64,000 nucleotides of DNA from Advenella mimigardefordensis DPN7 (GCF_000521505.1 NZ_CP003915.1:868001-932000); one strand, 5' to 3'. Numbered from the stretch's first letter, positions 43,570-53,213 are shown. Program-made: numbers and translations. Notes: generated by a model not told the origin, from the sequence alone.

Positions 43570-44823
43570 ATGGATATGAATACTCACAGCAGTGTCGGGC
43601 AGATCAATGGCGCAAGACTTTGGGACTCGCTCATGACGCTGGCTCGCATTGGTGGTACGGAAAAGGGCGGCGTTAACCGTCTGGCATTGACTGAGCTGGA
43701 TAAGGAAGGTCGCAATCTGTTTGTGCAATGGGCAACGGAAATCGGCTGCACCATTCGCGTAGATGAACTGGGTAATATTTTTGCCCGCCGCGAAGGGACT
43801 GACCCGCAACTGCCTCCCGTCATGACCGGCAGCCATATTGATACACAGCCTACCGGTGGCAAGTTTGATGGCAATTATGGTGTCCTGGCCGGGCTTGAAG
43901 TGCTGCGCACACTGAATGATCTGCAGATCAAAACGCTGGCGCCGCTGGAGGTTGTCGTATGGACTAACGAGGAAGGCTCGCGCTTTGTCCCGGTCATGAT
44001 GGGGTCGGGCGTATACGCCGGGGCATTTTCTGCGCAGACTGCATTGCAAAGTACGGATACGAAAGGCATTAGTGTTGCCGCTGCACTCGCTGACATTGGT
44101 TATGACGGTGCGATACCATGTCGTGCCACCCCGGTAAAAAGCTATTTTGAGGCTCACATTGAGCAGGGTCCGGTGCTGGAACAGCGCTCGCATACGATTG
44201 GCGTGGTCACGGGTGCACTGGGACAACGCTGGTTTGATGTTCAGGTACAGGGGGTAGAGTCGCACGCCGGCACGACACCCATGGCACTGCGCAGAGATGC
44301 GCTGCTGCCTGCAATGCGTATCATGAATGAAATAAATGAAATTGGCTGCCGCTACGGTGAAGATGGGCGTGGCACGGTTGGGTGGGTTGACGTGTATCCC
44401 AATTCACGGAATGTGATCCCCGGGCGGGTGCGGTTCTCTGTGGATCTGCGTGCACTGACCGACGATGATCTGTCGGCGATGAAGGCCGATTTTCAGCGCT
44501 ACTGCGATGCCATGGCCGGCAAATATGAGGTACAGATTCAGGTAGAAGAGGTTGTTTATTTTCCTCCGCAGGCGTTTGCTCAGACTCAGGTCAATGCTGT
44601 GGAAAACAATGCTGCCCGGCTGGGCTATCCCCATTCCCGGCTGGTCAGCGGCGCAGGCCATGATGCCGTGTACCTGGCACGCATATGTCCGGCGGCGATG
44701 ATATTCATCCCCTGCAAAGATGGTATCAGTCACAATGAAATCGAAGACGCCTTGCCAGAGCATGTGGAGGCCGGATGCAACGTATTGCTCCATTGCATGC
44801 TTGGCGAAGCCGGTGTGGCGTAA
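43570..44823 (+). CDS. M20-type Zn-dependent hydrolase (N-carbamoyl-L-amino acid hydrolase/allantoate amidohydrolase family)
   Basis: 417 aa. Metal ligands are visible in GSHIDTQPTGGKFDGNYG (H89, D91-like positions), NEEGSRF near 133-138, and C-terminal GAGHDAVYLA. The dimerisation lid contains SHAGTTPMALRRDA. Family members remove carbamoyl groups from N-carbamoyl amino acids or act on ureides such as allantoate. With the ABC importer upstream and an amidase 7 bases downstream, it probably acts on imported N-carbamoyl or ureido compounds. Confidence 0.9.
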   Translation: MDMNTHSSVGQINGARLWDSLMTLARIGGTEKGGVNRLALTELDKEGRNLFVQWATEIGCTIRVDELGNIFARREGTDPQLPPVMTGSHIDTQPTGGKFDGNYGVLAGLEVLRTLNDLQIKTLAPLEVVVWTNEEGSRFVPVMMGSGVYAGAFSAQTALQSTDTKGISVAAALADIGYDGAIPCRATPVKSYFEAHIEQGPVLEQRSHTIGVVTGALGQRWFDVQVQGVESHAGTTPMALRRDALLPAMRIMNEINEIGCRYGEDGRGTVGWVDVYPNSRNVIPGRVRFSVDLRALTDDDLSAMKADFQRYCDAMAGKYEVQIQVEEVVYFPPQAFAQTQVNAVENNAARLGYPHSRLVSGAGHDAVYLARICPAAMIFIPCKDGISHNEIEDALPEHVEAGCNVLLHCMLGEAGVA

Positions 44824-44830
44824 AGGACAG

Positions 44831-46219
44831 ATGATGGAACAGTACGCCTTTGCTTCAATCACTGAACTGGCCCGCAGTCTGGCCCTGAGCAATGTGACAG
44901 CCGAATCGTTGACGACATTCTTTTTGAATCGGATAGCCAACCTGAATCCCGTATTGCATGCATTTGTCTGTGTCTTTCCTGAACAGGCGCTGGCGCAGGC
45001 TCGCCAGTCCGACGAGCGGCGCCAACAGGGAAAGGCGCTGGGTATGCTTGACGGTATACCTTTGGGCATCAAAGACTTATGTGATATTGAAGGCACGATT
45101 ACCACTTGCGGTTCCCGGCAATGGGAGACCCGGATCAGTAGCGGCACTGCCGATGTGGTACAGCGCCTGCAAGCCCATGGCGCAGTCATTATCGGCAAGA
45201 CGCATACGGTAGAGTTTGCGTTCGGCGGATGGGGGACGAATCCTTTGCAGGGAACGCCTCGCAATCCCTGGGATCGCAATCTTCACCGTGTGCCCGGCGG
45301 CTCCTCCAGTGGATCGGGCGTCGCGGTTGCCGCCGGCCTGGTGCCGGGCGCACTGGGCACCGACACCGGCGGGTCGGTGAGAATTCCTGCCGCCCTCAAC
45401 GGTATTACCGGCTTGAAAACGACGGTTGGTCTGGTTAATGCCGACGGTGTCTTTCCCCTGTCCCGTAAGCTCGATAGCGTTGGGCCCATGACCAGAACCG
45501 CAGATGACGCAGCCTTGTTGCTGCAAGCGCTGACCCATGCACCGGGGCAGGAGGTGCAGAGCGTGATGTACCCGGGGTGTGATCAGGCTGACCAGCTTGC
45601 CGGGATGCGGATATGTGTTCTGCCCGAAGAAGACTACGGTGTGCCGGTGCAGCGTGCCGTACGCCTGGGCTTGCGTGATATGGCCAGGATGGTCGACATG
45701 GCCGGTGCAACAATCATACGCGAAGCACCGCCGTTCAATTTTCAGCAGGCTATGAGCGACTGCGGAAAACTGATAGCCGCCGAAGGCTGGCGCGTGCATA
45801 GGGACTACATCCAGGATCCGGACATGCTTTTCGGGCCTTTTGTGCGAGATCGGCTAATGAGCGGGAAGAGCATATCGGATATGCAATATCAGGATTTACT
45901 GGAAGCCCATCAGAAGATGCAGGCAGTATGGACACAATGGATGGCCGACAAAGATGCCTTGATGTTGCCCACTACGCCTTCAAGTGCGATACCGCTGGCA
46001 CAGGTGGACGAGTCTGTGACGCCGCTGGGCACTTTCACGCGCTTCGTTAACTGGGTGAAAGGTTGTGCGTTGGCACTGCCTGCCGGTTTTGACCAGACCA
46101 ACCTGCCAGTCAGCGTACAGTTAACGGGCAAGGCCGGCGATGAGGCTAAGCTCCTGCACATTGGAAGTACCATTCAATCGCTGACCGCCTGGCATTCCTA
46201 CACGCCGGTGGTAGGTTGA
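44831..46219 (+). CDS. Amidase signature family enzyme
   Basis: 462 aa. The Ser-cisSer-Lys triad is K81 (GIKDLCD), S158 (GGSSSGSG) and S182 (GTDTGGSVRIP), followed by GITGLKTTVG, the standard amidase core. It hydrolyses a C-N amide bond; the substrate is not defined by sequence. AAAGGA stands just before paired ATGs at 44831 and 44834. As the last gene of the ABC operon next to the malonate locus, a ureidomalonase- or malonamate-type activity is an attractive but unproven idea. Confidence 0.9.
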   Translation: MMEQYAFASITELARSLALSNVTAESLTTFFLNRIANLNPVLHAFVCVFPEQALAQARQSDERRQQGKALGMLDGIPLGIKDLCDIEGTITTCGSRQWETRISSGTADVVQRLQAHGAVIIGKTHTVEFAFGGWGTNPLQGTPRNPWDRNLHRVPGGSSSGSGVAVAAGLVPGALGTDTGGSVRIPAALNGITGLKTTVGLVNADGVFPLSRKLDSVGPMTRTADDAALLLQALTHAPGQEVQSVMYPGCDQADQLAGMRICVLPEEDYGVPVQRAVRLGLRDMARMVDMAGATIIREAPPFNFQQAMSDCGKLIAAEGWRVHRDYIQDPDMLFGPFVRDRLMSGKSISDMQYQDLLEAHQKMQAVWTQWMADKDALMLPTTPSSAIPLAQVDESVTPLGTFTRFVNWVKGCALALPAGFDQTNLPVSVQLTGKAGDEAKLLHIGSTIQSLTAWHSYTPVVG

Positions 46220-46665
46220 CCATAATTATGTGGAATGTCGCATATATGTCACAAATGTAATACAAAACCCTAGGCGTATTCACTATGAAGGAAAACCCGT
46301 ATGACCTAAACCCGCAAAATAATTGACTGGGCAAGAATCATGCCAGTTTTACGTATAGGTAAGGGAGGGCTGTTTGCATCGGCATGTCGGGCGATATCTC
46401 ATTAACGCTATGATTACAAATGTAATTGCGTGTAAGAGGATAATTATTTCAGATGCAATCGGATGGCTGTCACACACAATTGCTGCGTCGCAGGAACGAT
46501 CGTGGCGTGGTTGCCACCCGCATCCAAACTCTCTGGCGGGCCAATTTTGAAGCATGGCGGTTCCTTTACATAAATGTATCCAATCTTTATATTGCATCAA
46601 ATCTGAATCGTTTCTGAACCATTCGGGTAAGAATAATGATGACCATTCCTGAGGAGATTTGATAC
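46220..46665. other. 446-base region between the amidase and porin genes
   Basis: No gene is seen. The porin promoter lies at 46565-46593. The 11-base sequence acaaatgtaat occurs at 46251-46261 and again at 46427-46437. The second copy lies in a palindrome, ATTACA-aa-TGTAAT (46423-46436), suggesting a regulator binding site. No terminator is recognised after the amidase gene. Confidence 0.5.
46565..46593 (+). promoter_or_regulatory. Sigma-70-type promoter of the porin gene
   Basis: TTTACA (46565-46570) and TATATT (46588-46593) are separated by 17 bases. Transcription would begin near 46,600, giving a leader of about 65 bases with GAGGAGA before the ATG at 46666. This fits strong expression of a major porin. 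Confidence 0.7.
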
Positions 46666-47856
46666 ATGAAAAAGACTTTGCTTGCTGCAGCACTAACCGT
46701 CGGCTTTGCCGGCGTTGCCCACGCCGAAACTTCCGTAACCCTGTATGGTATTGTCGATGCCGGTATTGGCTATCAACAGACCAAAGTGACCCAGGGCGAT
46801 GCCTGGACCAAAACGCGTGACATTGGCCTGATCAACGGTGTCAGAAACGGCAACCGCTGGGGATTGAAGGGTGCTGAAGACCTGGGCAACGGTACCAGTG
46901 CAATCTTCCAGCTGGAAAGCGGCTTCGATCTGGGCAATGGCAAATCCCTGCAGGGTAACCGTCTGTTTGGTCGTTATGCTTATGTTGGTCTGACCAGCGC
47001 CAATTGGGGTACGCTGACTTTGGGACGCCAAAACAACGTTGCGTCCGACACCGTCTCGTCGCTTAACCCCTTCGGCGTCGGCTATAACCAGGCTGGCGTG
47101 CTTTCAGGCGCATTTGGTGCGTCAACTTACGCCCGTATGGACAACTCGATCAAATATGTGACGCCTGATTTCTCGGGCTTCAAATTTGGCATTGGCTACT
47201 CTGGCAAAAACACCAAAACAACCAGCAGCGATGGCATCGATGATTTCGAGCAACGCGATACCTCCAACTGGATTACGACTGGTCTCTCTTATGATAACGG
47301 TCCTGTGTCTATCGGTGCTTCTTATGATCGTTTCCGCACAGATGTACGTGTGGCTAACGCAGACGACCAGAAAGGCACGACACATATGTGGAACCTGTTT
47401 GGCGCCTACGATTTTGACGTAGTCAAACTGTATCTGGGCTACGGTCAGGTTCGCGGTTCCATGGACAATGACGTCATTGTGGCCAGTGGCGTCGGCAGTA
47501 CCGGTCTGACCGGTGCATTGAATGACTTTACGTCAGATGCCAATGGATTCAATTACGCTGAAACAAATGGCTACCGTCAACAGGCATGGGTAGTGGGCGT
47601 GTCTGCACCCGTCGGCGATAGCGGCAAGATCATGGCCTCCTATCAGGGCAGTTCTACCAAAAACAATGACGACGATTTTGACGGTGTAAAAGGCAAGCTG
47701 AGTATTTTCAGTCTGGGTTACGAGCACAAATTGTCCAAACGCACGACTGTTTATGCGCTCGCCTCTTACGGCACAGGCAAACTGAAGTTTGACAACGCAG
47801 AGAACGTCAAACTGAAATCAACCCTGGTGGGCGTTGGTCTGAATCATCGCTTCTGA
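46666..47856 (+). CDS. General outer-membrane porin (Gram-negative porin family)
   Basis: 396 aa. Signal peptide MKKTLLAAALTVGFAGVAHA, then ETSVTLYGIVDAGIGYQQ, the typical start of betaproteobacterial trimeric porins. Alternating beta-strand sequence continues with GRYAYVGLTSANWGTLTLGR near residues 104-123 and the terminal aromatic motif VGLNHRF for outer-membrane insertion. It allows diffusion of small hydrophilic solutes. GAGGAGA lies 8 bases before the ATG. Confidence 0.96.
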   Translation: MKKTLLAAALTVGFAGVAHAETSVTLYGIVDAGIGYQQTKVTQGDAWTKTRDIGLINGVRNGNRWGLKGAEDLGNGTSAIFQLESGFDLGNGKSLQGNRLFGRYAYVGLTSANWGTLTLGRQNNVASDTVSSLNPFGVGYNQAGVLSGAFGASTYARMDNSIKYVTPDFSGFKFGIGYSGKNTKTTSSDGIDDFEQRDTSNWITTGLSYDNGPVSIGASYDRFRTDVRVANADDQKGTTHMWNLFGAYDFDVVKLYLGYGQVRGSMDNDVIVASGVGSTGLTGALNDFTSDANGFNYAETNGYRQQAWVVGVSAPVGDSGKIMASYQGSSTKNNDDDFDGVKGKLSIFSLGYEHKLSKRTTVYALASYGTGKLKFDNAENVKLKSTLVGVGLNHRF

Positions 47857-48363
47857 TGACTTGCCTCGTCTGGCAATGCGACGCCTGGCGTCGTGATTGC
47901 CGGCGCGGTTCAATGCAGTAGAATAAAGGCTTGGAGTTTGCAGGTAACCGTAGTGGGTAGACATGCTCCGGCATACTATTCATACAAGACGTGCGGTTGC
48001 CTGGCAACGTATCAAGGACTCCCGGCCCTTGCATCAACTCCGTAGTTTGAACCCCAGAGCGTTAGGCGCTTCTGGGGTTCTTTCGTTCTGCTTGTGTGCG
48101 TACCAGGCAATGGCAACGGGTTGCTTCTCAACGCGACTGTTGTTCTGGTCTCACATGGGCCTGTGCCGAGTTGCCGACGCTATCACGGGCGTGATCAACT
48201 GCCGGTGGCAGAATTTCCAGCTGTTTTTATGACAATTTCAATACAGGGTCATTTGGCAATCTGTGAATAAATGTATACGCGGCGTTGTACAGGAAATGTT
48301 TGCAACGGGCTGTACATTATGGCAACATGGCTTGTAACAATGGGAAGCACGGGGAAGAAGAGA
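47857..48363. other. 507-base region after the porin gene
   Basis: No gene is convincing. A long imperfect hairpin follows the porin stop (GGCAAT/ATTGCC outer and CGACGC/GCGTCG inner arms, 47872-47901), and a terminator lies at 48050-48083. The span 47,905-48,045 between them is unassigned. A frame open from 47963 has no ribosome site and low-complexity sequence. The last 100 bases lead into proP without a clear promoter. Confidence 0.5.
48050..48083 (+). terminator. Intrinsic terminator downstream of the porin
   Basis: AACCCCAGA-GCG pairs with CGC-T-TCTGGGGTT, with one bulged base, around a short loop (48050-48079), followed by cttt. It probably ends the porin transcript, about 200 bases after the stop. 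Confidence 0.75.
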
Positions 48364-49896
48364 ATGGCAGAGTCAGCTTCAGCATCACAGCAAAACCAGC
48401 CCTTGCAAATTGACGATATCACCGTCATTGATGACACCAAGCTCAAAAAGGCGGTAACTGCCGCGGCGCTTGGCAATGCGATGGAGTGGTTTGATTTCGG
48501 CGTCTATGGCTTCGTGGCCTATGCGCTGGGTAAAGTTTTTTTTCCGGACGCGTCGCCTGCCGTGCAGACGATTGCTGCATTGGGTACATTTTCTGTACCA
48601 TTCCTGGTCCGCCCGTTGGGCGGCGTATTTTTTGGTGTCATGGGAGATCGTTTCGGGCGACAGAAAGTGCTGTCTCTGACGATTATCATCATGGCCATCA
48701 GCACTTTCTGCATCGGGTTGATACCGTCCTATGCAACCATCGGTCTGTGGGCGCCGATTCTGTTGCTGTTGTGCAAACTGGCCCAGGGCTTTTCTGTAGG
48801 CGGGGAGTATACGGGCGCGGCAGTCTTCGTGGCAGAATATGCCCCCGACCGGCGACGGGGGTTTCTGGGCAGTTGGCTGGATTTCGGCTCCATTGCCGGT
48901 TTCGTGCTGGGGGCAGGCTTGGTGGTGCTGTTACAAACTATCCTCAAGGAGCCGACCTTCCTGGAATGGGGCTGGCGTGTACCTTTCTTTGTGGCGGGCC
49001 CGTTAGGACTGCTGGGGCTTTATCTGCGGCATGCCGCCGAAGAGACGCCTGCTTTTACGCAGCAGCTGGAAAAGATGGAAAAAGAAGACAAGGACGCCAT
49101 CAAGGAAAAACCAGGCGTTTCCTTTCGTGAGATTTTTTCCAAATATCGCAAGGCTTTATTGATCAGCATTGGTGTGGTTCTGGTAACCAATATCACTTAT
49201 TACATGTTGCTCACCTATATGCCTACCTATCTGTCGAGCAGCCTGGGTTATACCGAAGAACACGGTGTGCTGATTATTGTGGTGGTGATGATCGGGATGC
49301 TATTTGTGCAGCCTGTCGTGGGCTTCTTCAGCGACAAAATAGGCAGAAAGCCCTTTCTGCGCCTTGGCAGCATTGGCTTGCTGTTGCTGGCCGTGCCTTC
49401 TTATCACTTTATTGGCAGTGACAATACCGGTCTGATTTTTCTTGGTCTTTTGTTTATTGCGATCGTACTCAATTGTATGACAGGCGTGATGGCATCGACA
49501 TTGCCGGCGCTGTTTCCGACGCGTATCCGCTACAGCGCGCTGGCCAGTTCCTTTAATGTTGCCATTATTGTTGCAGGGCTCACGCCAACGATCGCCGCCT
49601 GGCTGGTAGAAGAAACCGGTAACCTGATGATGCCGGCCTACTATCTGATGGTTGCCGCCGTTATTGGAATCATTACCTCCTTTTATCTTCCCGAGACTGC
49701 GAATAAGCCATTGCGGGGTGACACGCCCACGGCATCCAACCGACGCGAGGCCAAGGCCCTGCTCAAGGAGGCATACGAGAACATTGAGCAGACGGTTGCC
49801 GATGTCGATGAGGAAATCACAGCAATGGAAGAACAGCTCGAAGCGCTCAAGGCGCGCCGCCAGCGACTGGTGGATCGTCATCCTCACATGGAGTAA
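48364..49896 (+). CDS. proP: Osmolyte/H+ symporter of the MFS (ProP-like)
   Basis: 510 aa, twelve membrane segments. Features are GNAMEWFDFGVYGFVAYALG, MGDRFGRQKVL, LCKLAQGFSVGGEYTGAAVF, and a C-terminal cytosolic extension forming an alpha-helical coiled coil (ENIEQTVADVDEEITAMEEQ, ending RLVDRHPHME). That coiled coil is the hallmark of E. coli ProP, the proline/betaine osmosensing importer, and sets it apart from other metabolite/H+ symporters. ATG at 48364 is chosen because the homologous N-terminus begins nearby. Confidence 0.9.
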   Translation: MAESASASQQNQPLQIDDITVIDDTKLKKAVTAAALGNAMEWFDFGVYGFVAYALGKVFFPDASPAVQTIAALGTFSVPFLVRPLGGVFFGVMGDRFGRQKVLSLTIIIMAISTFCIGLIPSYATIGLWAPILLLLCKLAQGFSVGGEYTGAAVFVAEYAPDRRRGFLGSWLDFGSIAGFVLGAGLVVLLQTILKEPTFLEWGWRVPFFVAGPLGLLGLYLRHAAEETPAFTQQLEKMEKEDKDAIKEKPGVSFREIFSKYRKALLISIGVVLVTNITYYMLLTYMPTYLSSSLGYTEEHGVLIIVVVMIGMLFVQPVVGFFSDKIGRKPFLRLGSIGLLLLAVPSYHFIGSDNTGLIFLGLLFIAIVLNCMTGVMASTLPALFPTRIRYSALASSFNVAIIVAGLTPTIAAWLVEETGNLMMPAYYLMVAAVIGIITSFYLPETANKPLRGDTPTASNRREAKALLKEAYENIEQTVADVDEEITAMEEQLEALKARRQRLVDRHPHME

Positions 49897-49976
49897 ACGC
49901 AAGGTGGCGCCCTGTTGCATATCGGATGGCACGATCTGAGCGGGGCAGCGCTACGCATCGTCTGAGGGCACAGTCC

Positions 49977-50357
49977 ATGAAGAAATCTATCGTTTGCTCC
50001 GCTATATTGCTGGCGTTCGCCCATGGGCCGGCACAGGCATTCAGTGTTCCGTTGCGGGTCAGCAACGCGCTGTCTGCATGTGTGAACATTCATATAACAG
50101 ACACGTCTATACATAACAATATGGTGCTGGCCAGCACGACTTTTCAATTGAACAAGTCTATTGCAGAGTGTGGCTGCCGTTCCGCGCTGGTGGGTTATGA
50201 CAGTATGACAAGTGTAAACACCGCAGCGCAGGTCTTGCAAAAGGGGCTGATCGGGGTGAGTCGTAGCGGCAACAAAACATTAGTACTGGCATCGGAACAG
50301 ACGCTGATCGCCGATAGGGAAATACTGTTGCAATTTCATTGTGCGCCTGACCTGTAG
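49977..50357 (+). CDS. Small exported protein of unknown function (possibly DUF2195)
   Basis: 126 aa with a signal peptide MKKSIVCSAILLAFAHGPAQ-A. The mature part has four cysteines (SACVNI, ECGCRS and FHCAPDL), suggesting disulfides in the periplasm. The layout recalls DUF2195 proteins; this is from memory. GAGGG lies about 9 bases before the ATG at 49977; a frame opened from 49926 would mask the signal. It is convergent with the NTPase gene. Confidence 0.65.
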   Translation: MKKSIVCSAILLAFAHGPAQAFSVPLRVSNALSACVNIHITDTSIHNNMVLASTTFQLNKSIAECGCRSALVGYDSMTSVNTAAQVLQKGLIGVSRSGNKTLVLASEQTLIADREILLQFHCAPDL

Positions 50358-50380
50358 CAATACGCTCGATTAACCGGGGT

Positions 50381-50947
50381 TCATCCTTCTTGCGTCTGCC
50401 GGAAGGCGATTTCATTGAGGATGAACGCCGCCCGTTGCGCAACCGGCAGGCACGGCACCTGCACCAGTGTATAGCCATATTGAGCATACGTTTTCATCAT
50501 CGCTTTGTAAGTAGCAATGGCGGTGGGCGGGTCTTGCCTGCGTTCGTGGTCATTTCGATAGATTTGTGGCCAGGGCGGCAGGATGAATGCTGTCTTATGA
50601 TATCGGCAACGGGATGCTGCTGCTTGCAGGCATTTCGGAACGGGTAATTGCTCCAGTTGCAGATAAGCGATGACATCGATCATGCCACGATCAAAGAATA
50701 CCAGACCCGTCATGGCGCATGCGCGCCGGTAAGCCGCCATATCGTGTTCGTACATACAGCGGGCAAATGCATTTTTATCGTTCCAGGGCAGGGCAGCGCC
50801 GCCAAGACGTTCCTGTTGGCGTATGACGGCCCGGCCGGCTTCGGGCATGCAGTGGTAGCCCATACCGGCCAGATGGCTGAGTAACGTTGTTTTGCCGGAG
50901 CCGGGACCGCCGGTCAGTATAAAAAAATTGTCTGATTGTGGGTTCAT
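50381..50947 (-). CDS. Small P-loop NTPase (AAA_28-like)
   Basis: 188 aa. Walker A is GGPGSGKTT (residues 13-21), followed by PEAGRAVIRQQERLGGAALPW and GLVFFDRGMIDVIAY, a Walker B-like DRG. These are typical of the ATP/GTP-binding proteins of the AAA_28 group, which resemble nucleoside or CoA kinases. No substrate is known. It stands alone between the small exported protein and asparaginase. Confidence 0.85.
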   Translation of the reverse strand: MNPQSDNFFILTGGPGSGKTTLLSHLAGMGYHCMPEAGRAVIRQQERLGGAALPWNDKNAFARCMYEHDMAAYRRACAMTGLVFFDRGMIDVIAYLQLEQLPVPKCLQAAASRCRYHKTAFILPPWPQIYRNDHERRQDPPTAIATYKAMMKTYAQYGYTLVQVPCLPVAQRAAFILNEIAFRQTQEG

Positions 50948-51056
50948 TTCAGTTATTTTTAATCAACTGCGCAAACACAAAAAATCTGACGCGCCCTGAA
51001 ACGCCGGATACACATTCAATCCATTGATAAGAGGGGGATTGAACATGACTCAATCC

Positions 51057-52109
51057 TCACATGGCGTCAAAGGCAGACTGCAGGTCTTCTTTGCCTGATT
51101 TGCCACTTTGCAGGAGCAACATGAGCAGAATGCGGGCTTTTTGCGGGCTCAGGTTGCCCGCCATAATGGCGCCTGCATCGGCGGTCGTCTTGCCGCCGCC
51201 TTCAAACCCGTAGTTTGCCATCACACGACCGTTATAGACACGGGTGGAAATCACAACGGGGATTTGCTTCTCCAGTGCGTATTTGACTGCGTCAAACATC
51301 GGCTTGTTCATATTACCCATGCCCAGCGCTTGCACCACAATGCCTTTTGCGCCCTGATCAACGGCACTGCGTAGCAGGCTGCCGTCGGCGCCGCCGTACA
51401 TCGCGATAATTTCCACTTTCGGCATGGTTTCAGCGCTGAGGGGAATATGCTGACGGCGCAATGGCTCTCGGGCAAACAGTACTCGATCAGGGTAGACTTC
51501 GCCCAGGAAGCCATAGTCGCCCGACTGGAATGTCTCTACATTTGCTGTATGGGTTTTGGTCACATGGCGTGCGGCATTAATCTGATTGTTCATGGCCAGC
51601 ATGGTGCCTTTGCCTTTCGCCTGTTCGTCGACTGCAATACGTACCGCATTGAGCAGATTGCGTGGCCCGTCAAAGTCGGATGAAGAGGCGTTACGCTGCG
51701 CACCAATCAGGACGATGGGCTTGTCTGATTGCACAGTCAAATCCAGCCAGAACGCCGTTTCTTCCAGGGTATCGGTACCGTGCGACACAATCACGCCTGA
51801 TACCTCCGGGCGTTGCAGCGCGGCGCTCACCGCCTTGCTCAACTCAACCCAGCGTGGTGGATCCATATAGTCTGATGGTACGTTTGATAGATTGTTCACT
51901 TCGATTTTGGCCAATTCAGCTACGCCGGGTACGGTTGCCAGCAGATCATCGCCGGAGATAGCCGGCACCGGCGCTTTTTTGACCGGATCAATTTTCATCG
52001 CAATGGTCCCGCCGGTGGCAATGAACTGCACCGTTGGTTTGTCCTGGGCGTAGGCGCCACCAATCAGTGTCGCGCATAGTGCAGCTAATACAAATGAGAT
52101 TTTTTTCAT
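51057..52109 (-). CDS. ansB: Type II (periplasmic) L-asparaginase/glutaminase
   Basis: 350 aa. Signal peptide MKKISFVLAALCATLIGGAY-AQ. Catalytic residues are T35 in ATGGTIAM and T112-D113 in SHGTDTLEETAFWLDLT; the conserved YGGADG and the C-terminal KARILLMLLLQ are also present. It converts asparagine, and perhaps glutamine, to the acid plus ammonia outside the cytoplasm. ATG at 52109 follows AGGGGAC; an upstream frame to 52229 would hide the signal. Confidence 0.94.
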   Translation of the reverse strand: MKKISFVLAALCATLIGGAYAQDKPTVQFIATGGTIAMKIDPVKKAPVPAISGDDLLATVPGVAELAKIEVNNLSNVPSDYMDPPRWVELSKAVSAALQRPEVSGVIVSHGTDTLEETAFWLDLTVQSDKPIVLIGAQRNASSSDFDGPRNLLNAVRIAVDEQAKGKGTMLAMNNQINAARHVTKTHTANVETFQSGDYGFLGEVYPDRVLFAREPLRRQHIPLSAETMPKVEIIAMYGGADGSLLRSAVDQGAKGIVVQALGMGNMNKPMFDAVKYALEKQIPVVISTRVYNGRVMANYGFEGGGKTTADAGAIMAGNLSPQKARILLMLLLQSGKSGKEDLQSAFDAM

Positions 52110-52295
52110 GATTGTCCCCTTATTGTGATTTAATGAACATGAATGTGATTTTGTATGCGCCTGGCATAAAGCCTTCCTGCGCCAGCCTATGGTACCAGTA
52201 TCGGGTTTCACATTTCCGTGTTCACGCACTTTCTCCGTCAGTTCCTTTCTCAGCTAATCCGGGTCTGCAGGCCCGCCTGTCAAGGAGTCCACATC

Positions 52296-53186
52296 ATGAA
52301 ACGAAAAAACGCGAGTGATTTTCACCCCGCAGTCCTCAAGCTGTTTGATGCCTATGTGCACGGCGGCATCAGTCGGCGGCAGTTTCTGGATCGTTCCGCA
52401 CGCTATGCCGCAGGTGGCATCACTGCTTCGGCGATTCTGAGCAGTCTTTCACCGAATTTTGCCTGGGCGCAGCAAATTGCCCCTGATGACAAACGAATTA
52501 AAACCGGCTATGTGGAATATCCCTCTCCTCAGGGCAATGGCACCATGAAGGGCTATCTGGCACAGCCTGCCGATGCCACGGGTAAATTGCCGGGCGTGGT
52601 CGTCATTCACGAAAACCGCGGGCTCAACCCTTATATCGAGGATGTGGCAAGACGATTGGCTGTTGAAAACTACGTCGCTTTCGCGCCCGATGCCTTGACG
52701 CCTGCAGGTGGCTATCCCGGAGACGAAGACAAGGCGCGCGAGCTCTTTGCAAAACTGGATCCGGCCAAGCGCACCGAGGATATGGTCGCCGCAGCGCAAT
52801 TTCTGAAAGGGCATGAGGCCGTCAATGGCAGGATTGGTGCCGTCGGCTTTTGCTATGGTGGTGGGGTGGCCAATATGCTGGCTGTTCGCATACCGGAGCT
52901 GGCTGCTGCCGTCCCGTTCTATGGTGGTCAGCCAGCGGCTGCGGATGTGCCGAAAATCAATGCACCCCTGCTGATCCATTATGCCGGTCTCGATGAACGC
53001 ATCAACGCCGGATGGCCTGATTACGAAGCCGCGCTCAAAGCCAACAATAAGAAGTATGAAATGCATATGTATGACGGCGTCAATCATGGCTTTCATAACG
53101 ACACGACGCCTCGTTACGACGAAGCCGCGGCAAAGCTGGCGTGGTCCCGGACACTGGAATTTTTCAAGTCGAATCTGGGCGCTTGA
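52296..53186 (+). CDS. Dienelactone hydrolase-family protein, Tat-exported
   Basis: 296 aa. A Tat-type signal lies inside the first 60 residues: SRRQFLDRSARYAAGGITAS, with processing after NFAWAQ. The alpha/beta hydrolase core has the nucleophile motif GFCYGGG (Cys as in dienelactone hydrolase), Asp in HYAGLDERI and His in DGVNHGFHND, plus HENRGLNPYI. ATG at 52296 follows AAGGAG. Many such exported proteins are of unknown substrate; true chloroaromatic metabolism is not suggested by neighbours. Confidence 0.9.
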   Translation: MKRKNASDFHPAVLKLFDAYVHGGISRRQFLDRSARYAAGGITASAILSSLSPNFAWAQQIAPDDKRIKTGYVEYPSPQGNGTMKGYLAQPADATGKLPGVVVIHENRGLNPYIEDVARRLAVENYVAFAPDALTPAGGYPGDEDKARELFAKLDPAKRTEDMVAAAQFLKGHEAVNGRIGAVGFCYGGGVANMLAVRIPELAAAVPFYGGQPAAADVPKINAPLLIHYAGLDERINAGWPDYEAALKANNKKYEMHMYDGVNHGFHNDTTPRYDEAAAKLAWSRTLEFFKSNLGA

Positions 53187-53194
53187 ACAAGAAG

Positions 53195-53213
53195 GGCGGG
53201 CGTGAGGCCCGCC
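53195..53213. terminator. Stem-loop after the dienelactone hydrolase gene
   Basis: GGCGGGC (53195-53201) and GCCCGCC (53207-53213) pair perfectly around GTGAG, eight bases after the stop. It is GC-rich but lacks a following T run, so termination may be inefficient or rho-assisted. Confidence 0.5.

Noticed and set aside
47963..48232. 89-residue plus-strand frame after the porin
   Set aside because: It contains the terminator at 48050-48083, has no ribosome site and no recognisable sequence.
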